From: Pseudomonas sp. 21
GTDB lineage: Bacteria > Pseudomonadota > Gammaproteobacteria > Pseudomonadales > Pseudomonadaceae
Direction: 5' to 3'
Assembly: GCF_000955805.1 (NCBI RefSeq)
Contig: NZ_JYOA01000010.1
Span: 85,154-149,153 of the forward strand
DNA length: 64,000 bases
The notes below the pieces were generated by a model that searched no databases, had not been told where the DNA came from, and saw only the letters and a program-made list of their open reading frames with translations. The position numbers and the translations under genes are program-made. Shown here piece after piece: positions 56,239 to 64,000 of the stretch. The stretch's first letter is position 1. Each line of letters starts with the position of its first letter.

Positions 56239-57132
56239 ATGTCTCAGATCGATCAAAGTCAGCGTTTCCTGTTCGACAACACCGATGTTCGTGGTGAGCT
56301 GGTGGAGCTCGACCGCAGTTATGCCGAAGTGCTGGCCAAGCACCCCTATCCGCAGCCGGTCGCCCAGCTGTTGGGAGAAATGCTAGCCGCGGCCGCGCTA
56401 CTTTGCGGCACCCTCAAGTTCGACGGCCTGCTGGTGCTGCAGGCGCGCTCCAGCGGCGCCGTGCCGCTGCTGATGGTGGAGTGCTCCAGCAACCGCGAAG
56501 TGCGCGGCCTGGCCCGCTACGACGCGGATGCCATCGGCGATACCGCCGGCCTGGCGGAACTGATGCCCCATGGCGTGCTGACGCTCACCGTCGATCCGAA
56601 GAACGGCAAGCGCTACCAGGGCATCGTGCCGCTGGAGGGCGCCACCCTGGCCGAGTGCCTCTCTACCTACTTCGCCACCTCCGAGCAGTTGCCGACCCGC
56701 TTCTGGCTCAACGCCGACAGCCGCCGCGCCCGCGGCCTGCTGCTGCAGCAACTGCCGGCCGACCGTCAGCGCGACGCCGAGTCGCGGGAAGCCAGCTGGC
56801 AGCACGTCAGCACCCTGGCCGACACCCTCACTGCCGAGGAACTGCTGGGCCTGGACAACGCTACCGTGCTGCACCGCCTGTACCATGAGGACGACGTGCG
56901 CCTGTTCGAGCCGCAGCCGCTGGTGTTCCGCTGCAGCTGCTCGCGGGAACGCTCGGCCAATGCGCTGGTCAGTCTTGGGCAGGAAGACGCCGAGCGTCTG
57001 CTGGCCGAAGAGGATGGCGAGATCGTCATCGACTGCCAGTTCTGCAACCAGCGCTACCAGTTCGACGGTTCGGACGTTGCCCAGCTGTTCTCGGGCGGCG
57101 GTAGCCAGACGCCGTCAGAAACCCGCCATTGA
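56239..57132 (+). CDS. hslO: Hsp33 redox-regulated chaperone
   Basis: Hsp33 is a cytoplasmic holdase that becomes active when oxidative stress releases its zinc. The 297 residues hold the core domain (about 1-220) with [21 protein letters not shown], and the C-terminal redox switch with four cysteines arranged CSC (RCSCSRE) and CQFC (DCQFCNQ), so the zinc-binding set is complete. ATG 56239; a longer start at 56200 lacks support. The pckA gene follows in the same direction after 168 bp. Confidence 0.95.
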   Translation: MSQIDQSQRFLFDNTDVRGELVELDRSYAEVLAKHPYPQPVAQLLGEMLAAAALLCGTLKFDGLLVLQARSSGAVPLLMVECSSNREVRGLARYDADAIGDTAGLAELMPHGVLTLTVDPKNGKRYQGIVPLEGATLAECLSTYFATSEQLPTRFWLNADSRRARGLLLQQLPADRQRDAESREASWQHVSTLADTLTAEELLGLDNATVLHRLYHEDDVRLFEPQPLVFRCSCSRERSANALVSLGQEDAERLLAEEDGEIVIDCQFCNQRYQFDGSDVAQLFSGGGSQTPSETRH

Positions 57133-57300
57133 CCGCTTCTATCTGTCCGATAGCCGAACCAATGGCGCTCTCGCCAGATCAGAGGCTGCACTTGGCCATT
57201 TCTTTTCTGGCATAATCCCGCGACTTTTTTCCGCGGTAGTGGGAATCAGAAGTCACTACGCAATGTTTGGAGGACTCGGCTTCGGCCGACGGGGACCCAC

Positions 57301-58842
57301 ATGACGCAAGCCAACAAAGCCGTTTACACCGATATCAGCGTTGCCCAACTGGTTGAAGAAGCCATTCGCCGCGGCGAAGGCGAACTCGCCGACAACGGCT
57401 CGCTCGTGGTGAAAACCGGCCACCGCACCGGCCGCTCGCCTGCCGACCGTTTCATCGTCGAAGAGCCGGGCAGCAAGGATTCCATCGCATGGGGCGCCAT
57501 CAACCGTCCGTTCCCGGCCGACAAGTTCGATGCCCTGTGGGACCGTGTCCAGGCCTTCAATAACGCCCAGGACCATTTCGTTTCCCACGTCCATGTAGGT
57601 TCGGCCCACGACCACTACCTGGCCGTGAAGATGACCACTGCCACCGCCTGGCAGAACCTGTTCGGCCGCGCGCTGTTCATCGAGCCCGAGCAGTACAACC
57701 CGGCCGGCCGCGAAGAGTGGCAGGTGCTCAACGTCGCCAACTTCGAGTGCGTGCCCGAGCGTGACGGCACCAACTCCGACGGCTGCGTGATCCTCAACTT
57801 CGCCCAGAAGAAGGTGCTGATCGCCGGCATGCGCTACGCCGGTGAAATGAAGAAGGCCATGTTCGGCGTGCAGAACTACCTGCTGCCGGAAAAAGACGTG
57901 CTGCCGATGCACTGCGCCGCCAACATCGGCGAAGCCGGCGACGTGACCCTGTTCTTCGGTCTGTCCGGCACCGGCAAGACCACCCTGTCCGCCGACGAAA
58001 GCCGCTACCTGATCGGCGATGACGAGCACGGCTGGGGCGAAGGCGTTGTCTTCAACATCGAAGGCGGTTGCTATGCCAAGTGCATCGACCTGTCCGAGAA
58101 GAACGAGCCGGTCATCTGGAAGGCCATCAAGTTCGGCGCCGTGCTGGAAAACGTCGTCCTCGACGACAACCGCACTCCGGACTACGCCGATGACAGCCTG
58201 ACCCAGAACTCCCGCGCGGCCTACCCGCTGGAGAACGTCGAGAAGCGTTCCGAGCAGAACCTCGGCGGCGAGCCCAACGCCGTGATCTTCCTGACCTGCG
58301 ACCTGACTGGCGTTCTGCCGCCGGTGTCGATCCTGAACAACGAGCAGGCGGCCTACCACTTCCTGTCCGGCTACACCGCACTGGTCGGTTCCACCGAAAT
58401 GGGTTCGGGCGGCGGCATCAAGTCGACCTTCTCCACCTGCTTCGGCGCACCGTTCTTCCCGCGTCCGGCCGGCGTCTACGCCGAACTGCTGATCAAGCGC
58501 ATCAAGGCCTTCGGTTCCAAGGTCTACCTGGTCAACACCGGCTGGACCGGTGGTGGCTACGGCGTCGGCAAGCGCTTCAACATCCCGACCACCCGTGGCG
58601 TGATCGCCGCCATCCAGAGCGGTGCTCTGATCGGCGCCGAGACCGAGCACCTGGACATCATCAACCTGGACGTGCCCAAGGCCGTTCCGGGCGTCGAGAC
58701 CGTCCTGCTCAACCCGCGCAACACCTGGGAAGACAAGGCTGCCTACGACGAAGCTGCCAAGGGCCTGGCCACCAAGTTCATCGACAACTTCCAGAAGTTC
58801 GACGTGAGCGACGCCATCAAGAACGCCGGCCCGCAGCTGTAA
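57301..58842 (+). CDS. pckA: Phosphoenolpyruvate carboxykinase (ATP)
   Basis: PckA converts oxaloacetate to PEP with ATP, the entry to gluconeogenesis, which is important for organisms that grow on organic acids. The 513-residue enzyme has [11 protein letters not shown], the kinase-specific P-loop GLSGTGKT (220-227), the metal loop LIGDDEHGW (Asp240-Asp241) and the [10 protein letters not shown] region. GGGGA stands 5 bases before ATG 57301. A 13-codon frame, [13 protein letters not shown], starts at 57263 and overlaps the pckA start by ATGA, but has no binding site of its own. A terminator follows. Confidence 0.97.
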   Translation: MTQANKAVYTDISVAQLVEEAIRRGEGELADNGSLVVKTGHRTGRSPADRFIVEEPGSKDSIAWGAINRPFPADKFDALWDRVQAFNNAQDHFVSHVHVGSAHDHYLAVKMTTATAWQNLFGRALFIEPEQYNPAGREEWQVLNVANFECVPERDGTNSDGCVILNFAQKKVLIAGMRYAGEMKKAMFGVQNYLLPEKDVLPMHCAANIGEAGDVTLFFGLSGTGKTTLSADESRYLIGDDEHGWGEGVVFNIEGGCYAKCIDLSEKNEPVIWKAIKFGAVLENVVLDDNRTPDYADDSLTQNSRAAYPLENVEKRSEQNLGGEPNAVIFLTCDLTGVLPPVSILNNEQAAYHFLSGYTALVGSTEMGSGGGIKSTFSTCFGAPFFPRPAGVYAELLIKRIKAFGSKVYLVNTGWTGGGYGVGKRFNIPTTRGVIAAIQSGALIGAETEHLDIINLDVPKAVPGVETVLLNPRNTWEDKAAYDEAAKGLATKFIDNFQKFDVSDAIKNAGPQL

Positions 58843-58857
58843 GCGAGCCTGTTCTGG

Positions 58858-58884
58858 AAAGAGCCGCCTTCGGGCGGCTTTTTC
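58858..58884 (+). terminator. Intrinsic terminator after pckA
   Basis: A stem of GCCGCC (58863-58868) and GGGCGGC (58872-58878) with loop TTC sits in an A-rich to T5 context, 20 bp after the pckA stop. Good match to an intrinsic terminator. Confidence 0.88.
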
Positions 58885-58922
58885 ATTGGCGCCTGGGAGC
58901 GGTCCTGCTCCGAGGAGCTCTT

Positions 58923-58984
58923 CGTAGGAGCGAGCTTGCTCGCGAACAGCCCAACTCCGGTTCGCGAGCAAGCTCGCTCCTACA
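58923..58984. repeat. REP pair between pckA and recQ
   Basis: Inverted copies at 58923-58946 and 58961-58984 of the main REP family, only 14 bp apart, so the two can form a near-perfect long hairpin. A decayed GGAGCGGTCCTGCTCCGAGG fragment precedes it near 58896-58915. It marks the end of the PA5210-PA5192-like block. Confidence 0.9.
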
Positions 58985-59031
58985 AAAACGGTTTCTAGGC
59001 TGGGTGGACGCCCATGAAAGGAGTTATCCGC

Positions 59032-60978
<1,947 letters not shown>

Positions 60979-61018
60979 AGCGTGCGAGCGGTCGCGGCCC
61001 CCTGGCTGGACGCCGCAG

Positions 61019-61429
61019 CTACTTCATGACCTCTTCGGTTTCGATCTCGCTGAACCGGTTGCTGCGCAGCGTTTCCAGGATCGCGGCGATCACTCGCTCG
61101 TCCTGGACGATCCTGTCCCGCCCGAGCAGCTTGCTCAACAGGCCCCGCTTGCGCTCGACGATGATCTGCCAGGCGCCATAGTTGGGGTTATCCGGCAGCT
61201 CGTCGGAGTTTCCGCCGATGAACACATCATAGTTTCGCACGTCGTCGGACAGGTCGTGGTACCAGCCGAAATCCTCCATGCAGTGGGTGCTGCTCGTGAA
61301 GTTCTTCGCCCGGAGTTCGGCGATCAGCCAGGTGGCGATGTCCTCGCCAAAACAGCAATCGTTGATGAAGTCGGCGCCGACCACGGAGAGGTTGAATCGA
61401 TCGGTTTTTGCGGTAATTGCGATTGCCAT
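61019..61429 (-). CDS. Hypothetical protein, small and acidic
   Basis: This encodes 136 residues I do not recognise. It has no signal peptide or helix that spans a membrane. Visible features are GADFINDCCFGEDIATWLIAEL, an aromatic EDFGWYHDL, YDVFIGGNSDELPDN, and WQIIVERKRGLLSKLLGR in an otherwise acidic sequence with EIETEEV near the end. The layout (alpha-beta with central WQIIVERK strand) recalls some immunity-like proteins, but I have no match to name. The start ATG 61429 has AGGACTCC in front of it. It lies alone, convergent with recQ and divergent from the monooxygenase. Confidence 0.65.
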   Translation of the reverse strand: MAIAITAKTDRFNLSVVGADFINDCCFGEDIATWLIAELRAKNFTSSTHCMEDFGWYHDLSDDVRNYDVFIGGNSDELPDNPNYGAWQIIVERKRGLLSKLLGRDRIVQDERVIAAILETLRSNRFSEIETEEVMK

Positions 61430-61675
61430 GGCAGGAGTCCTTGCAGGTGGCATGCCCCGGCAGTCTGTCCGGGGAGCGGCGTTCTGGTAACGCTGGCGGA
61501 TCTAAAGTTAGCTGTTGCGTCGCGGGTTGCTAGATTTGTGGTCTATCCACGGTGGATGTGCAGTGCGAAAACCGCTGGATACCCATCCATTGGCCGGGCA
61601 TGGCGCGCGGGGGCGGGGTTTAGGATGGGGCATTGATACCCGCTTGTTGGTCGAAGGTTGCCAAGGAGGTACTGC

Positions 61676-63175
61676 ATGTCCGTCGAGCATCTGGATGTAC
61701 TGATCATCGGCGCCGGCCTGTCCGGCATCGGCGCCGCCTGTCACCTGCAGAAGCAGTGTCCCGGCAAGTCCTACGCCATCCTCGAGGGCCGAGAGGCCAT
61801 GGGCGGCACCTGGGACCTGTTCCGCTACCCGGGCATCCGCTCTGACTCGGACATGTACACCCTGGGCTACAACTTCAAGCCCTGGACCGACCCCAAGGCC
61901 ATCGCCGACGGCCCGTCGATCCTCAACTACATCCGCGAGACCGCCCGCGAGTACCGCGTCGAGGACAAGGTGCGCTACCGCCACCGCGTGCTCAAGGCCG
62001 ACTGGGACAGCGCCAGCGCGCGCTGGAACCTCGTCGTGCAGCGCGGTGACGAGGAGGAGCCCGTGCGCATGAGTGCGCAGTTCCTCTTCATGTGCACCGG
62101 CTACTACCGCTACGACGCCGGCTACACCCCGGACTTCGCCGGTCGCGAAAGCTTCGCCGGGCAGGTCATCCACCCGCAGCTGTGGCCGGAGAACTTCGAC
62201 TACAGCGGCAAGCGCATCGTGGTGATCGGCAGCGGCGCCACCGCCGTCACGCTGATCCCCTCGCTGACCGACAAGGCCGCCCATGTCACGATGCTGCAGC
62301 GCTCGCCGTCCTACGTGATCACCCTGCCGGCGAAGGACCCGATCTCCAACTTCCTGCGCAACTTCCTGCCGGAGAAGTGGGTGTACCGCCAGGCGCGGGC
62401 GCGCAACGTGACCATGCAGATGATCTTCTTCATGGCTTCCAAGGCGTTCCCCGGCGCGGTGCGCAAACTCATGCTCAAGCTGGCCAACCTGCAGTTGGGC
62501 AAGGATTTCGACATGCGCCACTTCAGCCCGCGCTACAAGCCGTGGGACGAGCGCGTGTGCTGCGTACCCGATGGCGACCTGTTCAAGGCGCTGCGCCAGG
62601 GCCGCGCCTCGGTGGTCACCGACCACATCGAGCGCTTCACCGAGAAAGGCATCCTGCTCAAGTCCGGGCAGTTGCTCGAAGCGGACGTGATCGTCACCGC
62701 CACCGGGCTGGACCTGGTGATGTTCGGCGGTGCGGAACTGGCCATCGACGGCAAGCCTTTCGAGGTCACCCAGAGCATGGGCTATCGCGGCATCATGCTG
62801 CGCGACCTGCCCAACCTCGCCGCCATCGTCGGCTACACCAACGCCAGCTGGACGCTCAAGGCGGACCTGTCCAGCGAGTACTTCTGTCGCCTGATCAACC
62901 ACCTGGACGCCATCGGCATGCGCCAGTGCACGCCGCGCCAGACCGACGGGTCGGTGAAGGAAGAGCCCTTCCTCAACCTCAACTCCGGCTACATCCAGCG
63001 CGCCGCCGACCGCATGCCCAAGCAGGGCGACCGCACGCCGTGGAAGCTCTACCAGAACTACGCGCTGGACCTGGCCCTGCTGCGCTTCGGCAAGGTCGAG
63101 GATGGCTACCTGAGCTTCACCTCGCCCAAGCAGCGCCAGGCCAGCGCGGTGCCGGTGGAAGCGCTGGAGAGCTGA
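61676..63175 (+). CDS. Flavin-containing (Baeyer-Villiger type) monooxygenase
   Basis: A 499-residue FAD/NADPH enzyme. The N-terminal Rossmann motif is IIGAGLSGIGA (Gly12-Gly17 region), the second, for NADPH, is VIGSGATAVTLIP, and the Baeyer-Villiger fingerprint FxGxxxHxxxWP appears as FAGQVIHPQLWP. It resembles EthA-type monooxygenases that act on ketones or sulfur compounds. AAGGAGG lies 8 bases before ATG 61676. It has no co-oriented partner nearby other than the nitroreductase 145 bp on. The substrate is not readable from the sequence. Confidence 0.9.
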   Translation: MSVEHLDVLIIGAGLSGIGAACHLQKQCPGKSYAILEGREAMGGTWDLFRYPGIRSDSDMYTLGYNFKPWTDPKAIADGPSILNYIRETAREYRVEDKVRYRHRVLKADWDSASARWNLVVQRGDEEEPVRMSAQFLFMCTGYYRYDAGYTPDFAGRESFAGQVIHPQLWPENFDYSGKRIVVIGSGATAVTLIPSLTDKAAHVTMLQRSPSYVITLPAKDPISNFLRNFLPEKWVYRQARARNVTMQMIFFMASKAFPGAVRKLMLKLANLQLGKDFDMRHFSPRYKPWDERVCCVPDGDLFKALRQGRASVVTDHIERFTEKGILLKSGQLLEADVIVTATGLDLVMFGGAELAIDGKPFEVTQSMGYRGIMLRDLPNLAAIVGYTNASWTLKADLSSEYFCRLINHLDAIGMRQCTPRQTDGSVKEEPFLNLNSGYIQRAADRMPKQGDRTPWKLYQNYALDLALLRFGKVEDGYLSFTSPKQRQASAVPVEALES

Positions 63176-63320
63176 CTTCCGCGTCGGAGCCCGCCGGTCC
63201 GGGCGGGCTTCGTTCTATCGAGGCATCGGATAGACATTATCGATACGCCGCTCTGCAACGGGGCCGCCTCTCGGCTTACCATGCGCGCCATTCCCGCCCA
63301 TGCCAGCCAGAGGATTTTCC

Positions 63321-63923
63321 ATGCTGATCGAAGACGCCATCCGCAGCCGCCGTTCCATCCGCGGTTTCGACACTTCCTACGTGATGAGCCGCGAGGAGAA
63401 GGACGACCTGCTGCAACAGGCGCTGCTCGCGCCCACCTCCTTCAACCTGCAGCACGTGCGCCTGGTGGAAGTCAGCGACCCGCAGCTGCGCGCGCAGATT
63501 CGCGAAGCCGGTTGGGACCAGGTACAGATGACCGAGGCTTCGATGCTGGTGATCGTCTGCGCGCAGGTCGATAGCTGGGAGAAGAATGCCGAACGCGTGT
63601 GGGACGGCGCCCCGGTCGAGGTGAAGAACTATATGGTCGGCGCCATCGACGGCTACTACCGCGACAAGCCGCAGACCCAGCGCGACGAAGCCATGCGCAG
63701 CAGCGGCCTGGTGGCCCAGACCCTGATGCTCGCGGCCCGTGGCCGTGGCCTGGACAGCGTGCCGATGGTCGGTTTCGACTTCGATGCCGTGGGCAAGCTG
63801 ATCAACCTGCCGGCCAACCACGCCATCGGCCTGATGATCGCCGTCGGTAAACAGGCGGTGGACGCCAAGCCGCGCATCGGCCGGCTGCCGCTGGAAGAAA
63901 CGATCGTTCGCGATCGCTTCTGA
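63321..63923 (+). CDS. Nitroreductase family protein
   Basis: A 200-residue FMN-dependent oxidoreductase. The FMN-binding N-terminus is IRSRRSIRGFDTSYVM with RRS, then LLAPTSFNLQHVRLV for the dimer groove, and LAARGRGLDSVPMVGF toward the end; this is the usual plan of nitroreductases of about 200 residues. ATG 63321 has AGAGGA in front of it. An in-frame ATG at 63300 is possible. A terminator follows. Confidence 0.9.
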   Translation: MLIEDAIRSRRSIRGFDTSYVMSREEKDDLLQQALLAPTSFNLQHVRLVEVSDPQLRAQIREAGWDQVQMTEASMLVIVCAQVDSWEKNAERVWDGAPVEVKNYMVGAIDGYYRDKPQTQRDEAMRSSGLVAQTLMLAARGRGLDSVPMVGFDFDAVGKLINLPANHAIGLMIAVGKQAVDAKPRIGRLPLEETIVRDRF

Positions 63924-63930
63924 TCCCCAC

Positions 63931-63955
63931 GAAACGCGCCTCCGGGCGCGTTTTT
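63931..63955. terminator. Intrinsic terminator after the nitroreductase gene
   Basis: AACGCGCC and GGGCGCGTT enclose a TCC loop and are followed by T5, about 10 bp after the stop. Good intrinsic terminator form; both flanks could serve. Confidence 0.85.
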
Positions 63956-63984
63956 CGTAGCATTGGCAAACGACGACATTCCCC

Positions 63985-64000
63985 TGTAGGAGCGGGCCAT
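63985..64000. repeat. Truncated REP copy at the right window edge
   Basis: TGTAGGAGCGGGCCAT is the first half of a variant of the main REP (GGGC instead of GAGC); the rest lies beyond base 64000. Confidence 0.7.

Noticed and set aside
57192..57216. TTGGCC and CATAAT upstream of pckA, considered as a sigma70 or sigma54 promoter
   Set aside because: Spacing is 13 bp for sigma70, and the GG/GC pair of a sigma54 site is not at the right distance. I could not support either.

Overview
The window is chromosomal DNA of a high-GC Pseudomonas, most like the P. aeruginosa / P. nitroreducens / P. citronellolis side of the genus. Protein sequences and gene order match what I remember of P. aeruginosa PAO1, and REP elements of the kind common in Pseudomonas sit between genes. 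It is mostly core genome: densely packed genes, no tRNA or rRNA, no insertion sequence, no prophage and no CRISPR array. Ortholog names and PA numbers are from memory, not from a search.

Bases 1-36,300 follow the PAO1 order of about PA0305 to PA0341. They hold a penicillin-acylase/AHL-acylase gene cut by the window edge, an AraC regulator, several small envelope proteins, and serA divergent from D-2-hydroxyglutarate dehydrogenase. Next come a fumarylacetoacetase-family enzyme, a beta-propeller protein and the OB-fold protein CarO. Acetylpolyamine genes follow (aphB, an APC permease and a four-gene Pot-type ABC transporter), with an AraC regulator encoded just upstream. The block then runs through carP, the autotransporter aminopeptidase aaaA, rpiA, ilvA, rppH-ptsP, a PAS-GGDEF diguanylate cyclase and lgt.

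Bases 36,300-58,900 change to another block. A qmcA-nfeD pair is followed by genes in the order about PA5210 down to PA5192: an orphan GspE/PilB ATPase, a CYTH-CHAD protein, argE, argA, an RMF-like protein, gshA, a thioesterase, tex, amgRS, LD-carboxypeptidase, rimK-rimB, hslR, a HAD phosphatase, a PAP2 protein, hslO and pckA. The two blocks lie about equally far from oriC on opposite replichores in PAO1, so the junction fits an origin-symmetric inversion. Bases 58,900-64,000 (recQ, an unknown small gene, a Baeyer-Villiger-type monooxygenase, a nitroreductase) do not continue that order.

The most interesting signal is a six-residue leader peptide, MCMRRR, with its own strong ribosome binding site just upstream of argA. 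It ends in three consecutive CGA arginine codons, which suggests arginine-dependent control of the first enzyme of arginine synthesis. Other signals are an exact TTAAG-N6-TTAAG (BqsR/CarR) box before carO, two 15-bp direct repeats 20 bp apart upstream of the polyamine transporter operon, a REP pair that separates amgR from amgS and removes any obvious ATG start, and a G9 tract inside recQ.
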